The notes beneath the pieces are model-generated. The model saw only the letters and a program-made list of their open reading frames with translations, was not told the DNA's origin and did not search any database. The position numbers were made by a program, and so were the translations under genes. Positions 14,716 through 22,408 of a stretch of 38,125 nt of DNA are shown in pieces (positions within the stretch are counted from its first letter, which is position 1; each line of letters starts with the position of its first letter). This stretch comes from a virus, in the IMG/VR virus record IMGVR_UViG_3300025736_000077, positions 1 to 38,125 of that record; one strand, 5' to 3'.

Positions 14716-16812
14716 TTAATCTCCGACCACTGGGAGCAAGGCACACCTGCAGTTAATTTCTGAAGGATATAATAGCCCATTTGAAAAAGGTTTGCCTTTA
14801 ACCACCACTTGACCACTCATGGCGGCATGTTCTGGACGAACTCTATCATCCATTGTCGCTAACCATTCTACCTTCTCAACTACCTCACTTTGTTTATAGG
14901 CCTCAAGTTCTGCTCCATTAGAAGAACCCAACACCTCTGTTCTAGCTATTCTTTCTGACTCCCACTTGGTTCTACTATCAAAAACATCATTAACTCTCTT
15001 AGTAAGATCAGGCACTCCCTCTCCTTCACCTACTCCTATCTCCAATGTCTTTTTAAGGGTCTTTCTTGTAGTTTCATTTACTTGGTCAGCGAAGAGCATA
15101 GTTTTGTCGTTAATAAACTTTCTAACTCCAGCGGTCATCTCAAAGGTGCTTCCCACAAGTGCGGCAGCTCTCTTACCTCGCTTCTCGGTTATAGATGTAA
15201 ATAGAGGCAGTGATATTTTAGCAAATAGTGTCTTTTCAGTTTCCCAATCAATATCCCCCAGTGCTTTCTTAGATTTCTCCAAAGCAGCAATTACTCTCTT
15301 TTGCTGACTCTTAAACAATCCCACAACCATTGCATTAAATGGCTTCTCGTCTCCAGTTAAAAGCCTATCGTGTTCGTTCCAAATCTCTTGTTTCTTTTCC
15401 TTAGTAAAACTCAACTTCTTTATTATTCTCAATCTATCAGCAAATATTTTAATTATATCCTTTTTTAACTTAAGAGTTGTCTTTAACTTCTTCTTACCTG
15501 TCATTACTCTCGTCCTCAACGCCTCCATCTCCTTTTGTTTTTTGACTTTATAATATGTTATAGGATTTATTCCTTTAATCGTGAACATCTTAGTCCTCTC
15601 ACTTTCAGGAACTCCACCTGCTGGCATCAAAGCCACTGGTAGATAGAAGTCCCAACCACCCTCTAATGGTGGCAATCCTTCTTTATCTCTAACCTCATTT
15701 ATCACTAGCCAATTATTTTTTAGTGCTGTTTCATACTCTTTTATTATAGCATCCCTATTCTCTGGAGTAGGATCTACATAATCCAAATAAAGATTATCAC
15801 CGAACTCCGAAACCAAGAACTCATTCAACTTTTCGTTTATCATCTTGTATCTCGGTTCTACTGTCTCACTTAAGAAAGTATAAATTTGAGCTTCGGCTTC
15901 GGCTCTGTTCATTCCCATCATTCCTATAATTGACTTAGGAACTCCGAAGGCTGCTAATATCTGGGTAGTAGATATCTCTGTCAGCTTGCTAAACTCCATA
16001 TCTCTCATAGTCTGAGTCAGCTTCTCAATCCTTGCATCCTTGCCGTGAAGAAGGCCAAACCTATGCGACTTCTCAAGCCCGCCAAACTCTGACTGCCACA
16101 TTTTCTTAAACTCTTTCTTATCTTGTGCTTGCATTCTGTTTTCAGTAAATATAACAAAGTCTGGCCTTGCCGAGTTATAGAAGAAGTTCATATTCCACCT
16201 TATAGCATAAACCAAACTCCTAATTACTTCTAAAGCTGGCTTGACAGTTGGTAATCCATAAAAAGAACTCTTAGGGTTTACTTCTTTAATGTGAATAACT
16301 TCGTCAAATTCATATGTTTTAACTTCTCCTCCCGGGACTCTATATTCATACCCCCCAATTATCTCTTCATCGCTCGGAAGTATTTTTACCCAATCTGGTC
16401 TTAATGGCCACAGCTCTAAAGTCTTTCCTCCATCGTTCTTAGCTTTTAAGATATAGGAGTTGCCTAGCAAATCCAAATCAATAGAGATTCCTTTAAACAA
16501 CTCAAACCCGGTCATAAACTTATTTGGCTTGGCTAAAAGGTCAAGTACTGTGTGGTCTTTCTCTTCCTTAATAATCTCATTGCCATAACTACCTTTGATA
16601 CTGTAAAGCTGTCTTTTCACATTCGCTACTGCTTCTCCTATCTTTTTACAACAAGTAAAAACCAAATGAGAGTTTTCATAGGAATCTAAATAGTCTCTGT
16701 TTGTAGGTTGATAAGTATTTTCACTAAAGAAAAAGGACTTAAAGCCCGACACCCAATATGCCCTTTTAAGTCCTAAATAGTCCTTTGTTCTTTTAAATAT
16801 GTTTAAGTTCAA
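14716..16812 (-). CDS. Portal protein fused to MuF-like minor head domain
   Basis: This 698-residue protein carries two usual products in one chain. Residues ~1-400 match HK97-type portals (FKGISIDLDLLGNSYILKAK, ELWPLRPDWVKILPSDEEII, KLTEISTTQILAAFGVPKSI). A charged helical linker follows. Residues ~560-698 match the MuF/SPP1 gp7 head-morphogenesis domain (SERIARTEVLGSSNGAELEA, WLATMDDRVRPEHAAMSGQV, PSEINCRCALLPV). The portal is the DNA entry and exit ring, and MuF proteins are minor head proteins. It follows the terminase as usual. Confidence 0.85.
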   Translation of the reverse strand: MNLNIFKRTKDYLGLKRAYWVSGFKSFFFSENTYQPTNRDYLDSYENSHLVFTCCKKIGEAVANVKRQLYSIKGSYGNEIIKEEKDHTVLDLLAKPNKFMTGFELFKGISIDLDLLGNSYILKAKNDGGKTLELWPLRPDWVKILPSDEEIIGGYEYRVPGGEVKTYEFDEVIHIKEVNPKSSFYGLPTVKPALEVIRSLVYAIRWNMNFFYNSARPDFVIFTENRMQAQDKKEFKKMWQSEFGGLEKSHRFGLLHGKDARIEKLTQTMRDMEFSKLTEISTTQILAAFGVPKSIIGMMGMNRAEAEAQIYTFLSETVEPRYKMINEKLNEFLVSEFGDNLYLDYVDPTPENRDAIIKEYETALKNNWLVINEVRDKEGLPPLEGGWDFYLPVALMPAGGVPESERTKMFTIKGINPITYYKVKKQKEMEALRTRVMTGKKKLKTTLKLKKDIIKIFADRLRIIKKLSFTKEKKQEIWNEHDRLLTGDEKPFNAMVVGLFKSQQKRVIAALEKSKKALGDIDWETEKTLFAKISLPLFTSITEKRGKRAAALVGSTFEMTAGVRKFINDKTMLFADQVNETTRKTLKKTLEIGVGEGEGVPDLTKRVNDVFDSRTKWESERIARTEVLGSSNGAELEAYKQSEVVEKVEWLATMDDRVRPEHAAMSGQVVVKGKPFSNGLLYPSEINCRCALLPVVGD

Positions 16813-16877
16813 TTCATTGGCTTAGTTTTAAATATGTTGATTAAAAATGTTTGTTTCAATATTGCCCATATCTTTCC

Positions 16878-17066
16878 TCACCTTACTCCAATTCTTTGTT
16901 TCTTAGCTGTTGGCTTTCCAGCGCAATGTACTCCCGAACTAAAAGCATAGAAAAAAGCAAACGATAAGAATATTGCCATTACTATGACATTTTGAGCAAT
17001 CGCTACTCTAAATAAAGCAGAATAAATTATCAATAATACAGAAAGAATAATAAGTGTCGTTCTCAT
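16878..17066 (-). CDS. Small membrane protein (62 aa)
   Basis: This 62-residue protein starts at MRTTLIILSVLLIIYSALF. It has two hydrophobic segments, roughly residues 4-22 and 26-43, and a basic tail (KPTAKKQRIGVR). Its ATG overlaps the stop of the 31-residue frame upstream as ATGA, which sets this start over the in-frame ATG at 17081. Function unknown. It is placed between terminase and portal, where small membrane proteins are unexpected. Confidence 0.5.
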   Translation of the reverse strand: MRTTLIILSVLLIIYSALFRVAIAQNVIVMAIFLSFAFFYAFSSGVHCAGKPTAKKQRIGVR

Positions 17067-17158
17067 ATTAAATAAAGACAATAGGCCACGAAGAAAGCCA
17101 ATACTGTTAGCATTATTGCTATCTTTATTAATTGTAATACTAATTCTAATTTTGACAT
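17063..17158 (-). CDS. Single-pass membrane peptide (31 aa)
   Basis: An ATG at 17158 opens a 31-residue frame with one hydrophobic helix (IKIAIMLTVLAFFVAYCLYL). It starts inside the end of the upstream zinc-finger gene, and its TGA overlaps the next ATG as ATGA. The chained overlaps make translation plausible. Function unknown. Confidence 0.45.
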   Translation of the reverse strand: MSKLELVLQLIKIAIMLTVLAFFVAYCLYLI

Positions 17159-17412
17159 TTAATTTTATATGCTCCTCTTATCCCGGCATTTGGATGTTTT
17201 CTATGATAACAATCATTTTGAAAATTTCTGCTCTTATCTGGATTTTTCTTAGCCCATTTCTTAGAAAGTGTGAGTTGGTTCGCATAACTACATCCAGTCC
17301 TCATTTTGGCACTACCGCAAAATCTTTGGTGTGGTCGTCTATATGCTTTAATATATTTCTTCCCACATCGTTCACAAATCCCTTCATAATTATATCCCTT
17401 AGGTCTACTCAT
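17146..17412 (-). CDS. Zinc-finger protein between terminase and portal
   Basis: This 88-residue basic protein has CERCGKKYIKAYRRPHQRFC, then Cys in TGCSYAN and DCYHRKHP. The Cys/His pairs look like the zinc fingers at the N-termini of the phage's HNH proteins, but no HNH catalytic part follows. It starts one base after the terminase stop. It may be a DNA-binding accessory protein or the remnant of a homing-endonuclease insertion. Its function is not known. Confidence 0.5.
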   Translation of the reverse strand: MSRPKGYNYEGICERCGKKYIKAYRRPHQRFCGSAKMRTGCSYANQLTLSKKWAKKNPDKSRNFQNDCYHRKHPNAGIRGAYKIKCQN

Positions 17413-17413
17413 A

Positions 17414-18586
17414 TTAAATAAAATCTATTCCATATCCTTCTGACTTACCCATACTATAAGTGGCATATCTTCCTGCGTCAATTAAGTGGTCGTTCTCTTT
17501 AATAGGCTGTTCTGGTTCTGTCGGCTTGCCATCCTTCGTCTTCCACATGTAGTTCCTCAACTCCTTGACAAGATTGACTGAACGCTTTGTAATAAACAGC
17601 TTCTTGCTCTTGATGAACTTGAATCCTGGCAGCACGCTATTGTCTGCATCCACCATGTTGAACCCTGCATTCCTCAGCTCCTCTATCGTCTTCGGGTCTT
17701 CCGGGTCGGGGTATATCTCGTCATACTCGTCAATCCCCTTCTCTTTCATTCTGCCGATAAGCTCGGGGTCTGTCAGGTGGCTCTGGTAAAGTATCTCGTC
17801 CCAATAGTAATCATCGTCTTTCTCGACCACTTTCGTTATGGCTGTTGGCTTGTTGAAGGCAAAGTCAATCCCATAGGCCAATCTATCAGGATTCTCTGGA
17901 AGCTCATCGCAATACTGCCAGTGGGTAAATATCAATGTCTGAGCAACACCTCTTAATCCTAATCCATAAATCCTCCAGTAGTTCTCATCTACTCCCTTAT
18001 ATCCTTCTATCTCTTTGACTATCTCACTGTTAAGAAAGGGGTTGTCTTTGTAGTTACTTCTGATAATCAAGCAATCTTTTCTCGGTTCTAACTGGTCATA
18101 TATCCAATGGAACTGGTGGCTTGGATTGTAATCAAGAAATATCTGGTTTGATGTTCGCATTGATAACTGTCGCCAATCTTCAAGCCCAAATTCATTCGCC
18201 TCATTAAGCCATAAATAGTCCCTTCTCCGGCTTCTTACCTTTGTCGGCATATCCACCGATATAAAGTCAATCTCTGTTCCTGTTCGTGGCCACTTATAAG
18301 TATGGTCTGATTTATTATGGTAGTCCTCTTTATATACTCCCAGGCCCTTCAGTATATTTAGAAAATCCCTCATCGCTGTAGCTTTCAAGGCTGGCAGGTA
18401 TTTCCTTGCTATCGTTATCTGCTTGTTCTTTTCCTTTAGCATTATCATCGCCATCAGTTGAGCCAGAGACACCGTCTTGCTGCTCCCCGATCCCCCCTCT
18501 GCTATTATTATTCTCTTTTCCTTCTTCTGATACTGTTCCCAAATCTTCTGGAACACCACTGTCGCTTGAAGGTTTACTTTCCTCAT
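17414..18586 (-). CDS. Terminase large subunit
   Basis: This 390-residue protein has an ATPase Walker A motif GGSGSSKT at about residues 31-38, with YLWLNEANEFGLEDW as the Walker B region (LWLNEA). The C-terminal nuclease domain begins near RLAYGIDFAFNKPTAITKVV (Asp in GIDFAF), with later Asp/Glu in YPDPEDPKTIEEL and HLIDAGRYA. It pumps DNA into proheads and cuts concatemers. The start at 18586 is required for the Walker A motif, so the gene truly overlaps the preceding frame by 257 nt. Confidence 0.92.
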   Translation of the reverse strand: MRKVNLQATVVFQKIWEQYQKKEKRIIIAEGGSGSSKTVSLAQLMAMIMLKEKNKQITIARKYLPALKATAMRDFLNILKGLGVYKEDYHNKSDHTYKWPRTGTEIDFISVDMPTKVRSRRRDYLWLNEANEFGLEDWRQLSMRTSNQIFLDYNPSHQFHWIYDQLEPRKDCLIIRSNYKDNPFLNSEIVKEIEGYKGVDENYWRIYGLGLRGVAQTLIFTHWQYCDELPENPDRLAYGIDFAFNKPTAITKVVEKDDDYYWDEILYQSHLTDPELIGRMKEKGIDEYDEIYPDPEDPKTIEELRNAGFNMVDADNSVLPGFKFIKSKKLFITKRSVNLVKELRNYMWKTKDGKPTEPEQPIKENDHLIDAGRYATYSMGKSEGYGIDFI

Positions 18587-18938
18587 TTTTTGATTTAATT
18601 ATTTCTATTGCCACCTTTTCTATTGATTCATCTAATCCTAAATCTAAACTTTGTTTTGGCATTCCTTCTGTTCTATTTGCCACAACCTCAAATTCTCTTA
18701 ATTCTTCTCTCGCCTTAAATACCCTCGTATAAGCCAATGTTTCGGCAACTGTTCTTTTGTCCTCCGGATTTGTATTCTTATAATCCGTGAATTCTTTCAC
18801 TGTCATTGCTTTAAAATAATTCATCCAATAGCTAAAAGAGTTTCTCTTATCCCATCTACCATCGCTTCTATTCTCTGGATGTTCTCCAAATCCTCCTTTT
18901 CCTGTTGGGTTAGGAACTTGCTTTGTAGTCTCTTCCAT
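18330..18938 (-). CDS. Terminase small subunit candidate
   Basis: This 202-residue protein precedes the large subunit. Residues ~1-115 look folded (NPTGKGGFGEHPENRSDGRW, SFSYWMNYFKAMTVKEF, RTVAETLAYTRVFKA, ANRTEGMPKQ), a pattern I associate with small-terminase proteins of similar phages. Residues ~118-202 are disordered and Ser/Gly/Asp/Glu-rich, and are encoded in the stretch shared with the large subunit. It should recognise packaging sites. A GGAGG lies about 15 nt before the ATG, unusually far. It is the first gene after the promoter at 19051-19023. Confidence 0.65.
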   Translation of the reverse strand: MEETTKQVPNPTGKGGFGEHPENRSDGRWDKRNSFSYWMNYFKAMTVKEFTDYKNTNPEDKRTVAETLAYTRVFKAREELREFEVVANRTEGMPKQSLDLGLDESIEKVAIEIIKSKNEESKPSSDSGVPEDLGTVSEEGKENNNSRGGIGEQQDGVSGSTDGDDNAKGKEQADNDSKEIPASLESYSDEGFSKYTEGPGSI

Positions 18939-19022
18939 TTTAAAAATAAAAACCCTCCTATCTCCAAGAGAGCTTAAAATAAAAACTTGCTTGTTTTTTT
19001 ACAAACCTTATCATCTTTCTTT

Positions 19023-19051
19023 ATGATAATATATCTAAACAACTTTGTCAA
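19023..19051 (-). promoter_or_regulatory. Promoter of late (packaging/structural) operon
   Basis: TTGACA at 19051-19046, a 17-nt spacer and TATCAT at 19028-19023. The predicted leader is about 75-80 nt, ending at the ATG at 18938. An identical 20-bp box lies 6 nt upstream of the -35 box and is shared only with the early promoter at 28132. Confidence 0.75.
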
Positions 19052-19057
19052 ACAAGG

Positions 19058-19077
19058 CTCACTCTGTTAATAACTTT
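19058..19077 (-). promoter_or_regulatory. Shared 20-bp promoter box, copy 1
   Basis: On the plus strand it reads CTCACTCTGTTAATAACTTT, identical to 28138-28157. It contains the near-palindrome GTTAATAAC. It lies just upstream of the -35 box of the terminase promoter, where an activator would bind. The protein that would bind it is unknown. Confidence 0.7.
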
Positions 19078-19381
19078 CTGTTAAGATAATTCCTTCTCCC
19101 CTGCTATCAGAATGCCCTTAAACCCCTTTAACTTGCCCTGTGAGGCGTTTATATACAATAGACGACATATCCTACCACTCTTTTTATTACTTTATGCACT
19201 CCCCCACTACCTCCTACTAAAATTTTGGAATTTTTAAGATTGAATTTTGAAAAGAGTGGCACCCCCGGGGTGGGGGAGTGGTATCTTATTGTCTCCCCTT
19301 ATATATTCTTCTAATAAAATATACTGTAATAAAGTCAAGAGTTAATCGTCATAATCTATAATAAAGTATAAAGTTAACTTT

Positions 19382-19642
19382 TCACTCCGTTTTCTCATTA
19401 TGAGGAGCGGAGTTTTTTATTTTCGCCTGACAATAAGGACAAACTATGGCCTTCTTTGATATTCTCTTTTGGCAAGTAGAACAAATAGCCCCGCCTTCCT
19501 TACAACATAGATAATAAATCCAACTAAATATCCCTAATATAGCTCCGCTAACAAATGCCGTTAGCAAGTTTCGTTCCTTCCTTTGAGCTAATGCCATTGA
19601 GAATAGCCCAGATAATATCCATATAATTATAAATATATACAT
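19382..19642 (-). CDS. Membrane protein with zinc ribbon (86 aa)
   Basis: This 86-residue protein has two N-terminal hydrophobic segments (about 1-19 and 27-47) and a C-terminal double-Cys zinc ribbon (CSTCQKRISKKAIVCPYCQ at about 54-72). Proteins combining short membrane anchors with such ribbons are common in bacteria but their roles are poorly defined. It is the last gene of the early operon, 20 nt after the preceding gene, and could be a host-takeover or superinfection function. Its 3' end contains a hairpin followed by T6 on the opposite strand. Confidence 0.55.
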   Translation of the reverse strand: MYIFIIIWILSGLFSMALAQRKERNLLTAFVSGAILGIFSWIYYLCCKEGGAICSTCQKRISKKAIVCPYCQAKIKNSAPHNEKTE

Positions 19643-19662
19643 AGTTTTATATTGTTTAGTTT

Positions 19663-20169
19663 TTACTTGAATTCCTGAATTTCAACTATACAACTTCCAC
19701 TAGCAAGTTGTAAATCTAAGTAATAATATCCTTTATTTTTTCTCATTAAAGTTTCATCATTTATATTTCCGTCTTGCCAAATTACTGGTATTCCACCATT
19801 TTCCATTAAATCTGTTCCTTCTTTCATTATATAAATTAAGCACATACCATCGCCCGAAACTGAATAAAATAATTTCTGTTGACCACCTGATAAATAAAAA
19901 GTTTCTGATTGCTTGCTATTATTAGCAGTCAATTTGATAACTTTTTTCCATTCTTTTACTGGTAATGTCTTTGGTTTTTCTTCCTTCTTTTTTTCTTCTA
20001 CCTCTTTTGTTCCTATTTTTTCTATCTCTGTGGTTTCTACAACTTTATCTATTGTCGCTTCTGGTATTGTTTCTTTCTTCTTATACCCGCCAGAAATAAT
20101 AAGAATAATGACTATACAAACAATTACCCAAAACCACCATTTCTTCCAGATTTGTTTTTTATTTTCCAT
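19663..20169 (-). CDS. Membrane-anchored protein with beta domain
   Basis: This 168-residue protein has a basic, Trp-rich start and one transmembrane helix (WVIVCIVIILIISGGY, about 12-30). A Glu/Lys/Thr linker follows (about 31-80), then a beta domain (about 81-168) with FYLSGGQQKLFYSVSG, CLIYIMKEG, IPVIWQDG and GYYYLDLQLASGSCIVEIQE. This domain resembles small extracytoplasmic beta-sandwich domains of bacterial proteins, so the gene may have come from a host. It probably faces outward and could affect adsorption of other phages, though that is inference. The AAAGGTCG element lies 22 nt before its ATG. Confidence 0.55.
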   Translation of the reverse strand: MENKKQIWKKWWFWVIVCIVIILIISGGYKKKETIPEATIDKVVETTEIEKIGTKEVEEKKKEEKPKTLPVKEWKKVIKLTANNSKQSETFYLSGGQQKLFYSVSGDGMCLIYIMKEGTDLMENGGIPVIWQDGNINDETLMRKNKGYYYLDLQLASGSCIVEIQEFK

Positions 20170-20197
20170 AATTTTGTTTATTAGTTAATAACGACCT

Positions 20198-20284
20198 TTA
20201 TATTACAAGATATTCTAATAATTCCTCTACATCTTCAACGCTTCTCACAGTCTCACATAGATGTCCGAGTTTCTTGGCGAAATG
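20198..20284 (-). pseudogene. Orphan C-terminus of a VRR-NUC protein
   Basis: A 28-codon frame without a start codon, preceded by an in-frame TAA at 20287-20285. It encodes FAKKLGHLCETVRSVEDVEE and then a short Leu-rich end. This looks like the C-terminus of VRR-NUC nucleases (lGh.cetvRSvEDV) and parallels the end of the intact gene upstream (GGIAFVARSIEDVEKEL); GAAGATGTAGA is identical in the DNA of both. The HNH gene lies between the two ends and its last codons overlap this remnant. It is probably the old 3' end of VRR-NUC, displaced by the HNH insertion. Confidence 0.65.
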
Positions 20285-21218
20285 TTATCTCTTTATTCCA
20301 ATTACAATGCCGACATAATACTCGTAGATTATTTTCGTTCCAAAAATCCTGATACTGAAGTGCTAATTCTAATAATTTATACTTATCTTTTTCTATAATT
20401 AATTCTTGGTATTTTCCCAAAAATTCTTTCATAATGTCTGCAAATTTTTTAATGTGGTCAACTTCTAAATCACCGCCTTTTTGCCCACATATCTGACAAG
20501 TATAACTATCTCGGACTAATATTTTTTTAATTAGTTTTTTGTTTTTAGAACTATCCCTTACTAAAAGAGCTAATGGTTTTATCCCTCCTTTCCAATTAGA
20601 ATTATTTTCTCCAACGAACAACTTTTCTTTTCTAACATATTCAGAATAGCACTTTTTATCACAAAAGAGAGATGGAACCGGGCGAGATGGAAAAGACCTT
20701 CTTTCTAATCTCATTCCACAATTTTTACAAAAAACTATTACTCTTTTAGCCCTATAGTACAAATTATAACACTTCTCGCAATACTTTCTCTTACCGTTCA
20801 ACTTAACTCCACAATTTTTACAATAATACTCTCGGAAAACTCTTTTTTTCTTTATCGGCTTTATCTTTTTATTTTTGATTTGCCACAATCTTAAACATTT
20901 GATAGAACAAAACTTTTGGTTTTTATTAGCAATTATAGCATAAAATATATTCCCGCATTCTTTACACCTTTTCTCAATCTTCCCACCCCTCCAATGGGGA
21001 TTATTATTCCCACATAACTCTTTCTTATAATATACAGCCATACATTCTCTACTGCAAAAATGATGTTTTCTTTTTAAAATATGGGATTTTCTTCTATAAA
21101 ACTCCTTGCCACAATTATCACATATAGTTTTCGTTCTTCTACATTCTAAACTACAAAGAACCTGTCTTTTATGAGAGGTTTTAAATACTTTATGGCAAAC
21201 TGGACAGGTTTTTAGCAT
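20253..21218 (-). CDS. HNH homing endonuclease with zinc-finger array
   Basis: This 321-residue protein starts at MLKTCPVCHKVF (ATG 21218). It has about five Cys4-type zinc fingers in the first 200 residues (CPVCH...CSLEC, CDNCG...CSREC, CKECG...CSIKC, CKNCG...CEKC, CKNCG...CDKKC). A GENNSNWKGGIKP linker follows, then an HNH domain (CQICGQKGGDLEVDHIKKF with CRHCNWNKE at the end). It overlaps the end of VRR-NUC and is followed by a second VRR-NUC tail. It is a mobile endonuclease that targets the end of that gene. Confidence 0.9.
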   Translation of the reverse strand: MLKTCPVCHKVFKTSHKRQVLCSLECRRTKTICDNCGKEFYRRKSHILKRKHHFCSRECMAVYYKKELCGNNNPHWRGGKIEKRCKECGNIFYAIIANKNQKFCSIKCLRLWQIKNKKIKPIKKKRVFREYYCKNCGVKLNGKRKYCEKCYNLYYRAKRVIVFCKNCGMRLERRSFPSRPVPSLFCDKKCYSEYVRKEKLFVGENNSNWKGGIKPLALLVRDSSKNKKLIKKILVRDSYTCQICGQKGGDLEVDHIKKFADIMKEFLGKYQELIIEKDKYKLLELALQYQDFWNENNLRVLCRHCNWNKEITFRQETRTSM

Positions 21219-21555
21219 ATTTATCAAGCTCTTTTTCTACATCTTCTATGGAACGAGCCACAAACGCTATTCCTCCTCTTCTTCTGATTGTTTTTAAAAA
21301 CGATTTTTGAGCAAGAGAAATTACTCCCTTTTGGGATTTAACTTCTATACACATTATAACACCAACACTCATAATGGTAAATACTCCAACAATATCAGAT
21401 GCTCCTTTCATACCCGTGCGTATATAATGCCTACGATTATATTTATCTATTACAGGAACTGCTAAAGAGTTGTTTCTCCAAGATAAAATACCTCGCATTT
21501 TCAGGTAGTCCAAAATTCCTCGCTGTATTTGGGACTCAGTTGCTTTAATTTTCAT
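21190..21555 (-). CDS. VRR-NUC nuclease
   Basis: This 121-residue protein has the VRR-NUC core: ESQIQRGILDYLKMRGILSW near the start, MKGASDIVGVFTI (catalytic Asp) and MCIEVKSQKGVISLAQKSFL (E-x-K followed by the Gln helix). The family includes Holliday-junction-type and structure-specific nucleases, and phage forms are common in replication/recombination operons. Its last ~28 nt overlap the start of the HNH gene. The C-terminus KYAKNLSSLP may have arrived with that gene, since a second VRR-type C-terminus is left at 20284-20198. Confidence 0.85.
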   Translation of the reverse strand: MKIKATESQIQRGILDYLKMRGILSWRNNSLAVPVIDKYNRRHYIRTGMKGASDIVGVFTIMSVGVIMCIEVKSQKGVISLAQKSFLKTIRRRGGIAFVARSIEDVEKELDKYAKNLSSLP

Positions 21556-21562
21556 TATTTAT

Positions 21563-21826
21563 TCATCTTAATTTCTTAAAATAATAATCACTTAATTTAT
21601 CTCCCTCAATTTTATCATGGCAGGGTTGGCAAACTAAAATAGTTTCTGAAAACTCTCCTAATCCTTCGTGGGTGTAATAATATAATCTATGGTGGCGGTG
21701 GTGGAATGAAAGTCCCCAACCGCTTCCACAAATTTCGCATCTTGTTATGCCTCGCCTCTGATACTCTTTCTTTAACTTACGATTTGCTGATATATTTCTG
21801 CGTCCTACCCTACCTATGCGTTTCAT
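21563..21826 (-). CDS. Small HNH-type protein (87 aa)
   Basis: This 87-residue basic protein has CEICGSGWGLSFHHRHHRLY and LVCQPCHDKIEGDKLSDYYF. It has two Cys pairs framing an HHRHHR segment, the usual layout of a compact HNH nuclease without a DNA-binding extension. It lies between a protein of unknown function and VRR-NUC in the early operon. It could be a phage-encoded nicking enzyme or simply a zinc-binding DNA protein. There is no NUMOD region, so mobility is less certain than for the other HNH genes. Confidence 0.7.
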   Translation of the reverse strand: MKRIGRVGRRNISANRKLKKEYQRRGITRCEICGSGWGLSFHHRHHRLYYYTHEGLGEFSETILVCQPCHDKIEGDKLSDYYFKKLR

Positions 21827-21829
21827 TAT

Positions 21830-22051
21830 CTATTTTAATAATTGGTTAATATCTTTTCTTGGGATTATTATTGAACCTCCCAATGTTCCAACATTTAATC
21901 TCTCTATCTTCTCTCTTAATTCTTGTTTTTGGGCTTTTCTATCTCTTACTATAAATCCTAAAATGGAAGACCAAGGCGGACAATGATTTTTATAAGAAAA
22001 ACACCATTCTCTAATTTCTGTTCCCAGGTCTTCTTTTATCTCTTTATTCAT
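21830..22051 (-). CDS. Unknown early protein (73 aa)
   Basis: This 73-residue charged protein has EIREWCFSYKNHCPPWSSIL in the first half and a basic helix (RDRKAQKQELREKIERLNVG) in the second. No family was recognised. It lies in the early operon, 9 nt after its upstream neighbour and 3 nt before the small HNH gene. Confidence 0.5.
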   Translation of the reverse strand: MNKEIKEDLGTEIREWCFSYKNHCPPWSSILGFIVRDRKAQKQELREKIERLNVGTLGGSIIIPRKDINQLLK

Positions 22052-22060
22052 ATCTCTTAT

Positions 22061-22408
22061 TTATAATTTTTCTTTATATTTCTCTATAAAATAATTTACC
22101 TGTTTCCTGTAATAAGTGTCAAAGGTTTCTTTCTGACTGGTCTGTTTCCAGTTTAGGTAGATAACTGCTCGTAATCTTTGGCTTGGGGTTTTGTCCGACT
22201 TGAACTCTCGGATTTCCTCCGGTAGCTTTATTATATCTTCTTCTGTTATTCTGGCGGGCTTAAATACGGCAAAGCCAGACTTTCCTTTAAGCTGGAATAG
22301 TTTTGTGGTATCTTCGGGCTTTAATTCCTGTGTTAGAACTTCTATCTTAAGTCCGCCATCAACTAAAGTGGATACTTTCTTTATTATTGTTTCAATTTGT
22401 AATATCAT
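22061..22408 (-). CDS. Conserved-looking early protein (115 aa)
   Basis: This 115-residue soluble protein overlaps the exonuclease stop by 4 nt. It has a KLFQLKGKSGFAVFKPARIT segment and SQRLRAVIYLNWKQTSQKET followed by a C-terminal helix (TYYRKQVNYFIEKYKEKL). The pattern is of a folded alpha/beta protein. I know of no defined function. Tight coupling to the exonuclease suggests a recombination or replication accessory role. Confidence 0.5.
   Translation of the reverse strand: MILQIETIIKKVSTLVDGGLKIEVLTQELKPEDTTKLFQLKGKSGFAVFKPARITEEDIIKLPEEIREFKSDKTPSQRLRAVIYLNWKQTSQKETFDTYYRKQVNYFIEKYKEKL

Larger units (their letters stand above)
18939..19381. promoter_or_regulatory. 443-nt control region before late operon
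   Basis: No convincing gene is seen here. The stretch holds the terminase promoter (19051-19023), the 20-bp box (19058-19077), a G/C-rich perfect inverted repeat (19197-19207 with 19270-19280), and AT-rich DNA to the end of the small membrane-protein gene at 19382. A weak TTGACT box lies near 19340. Two 16-codon frames near 19130-19200 were judged too weak to call. Transcription of the early operon probably ends within this region. Confidence 0.6.

Noticed and set aside
19110-19200. Two 16-codon frames near an AGGAGG in the late control region
   Set aside because: Very short, with no protein-like pattern and no clear spacing between the AGGAGG and a start. It may be chance in a G-rich repeat.
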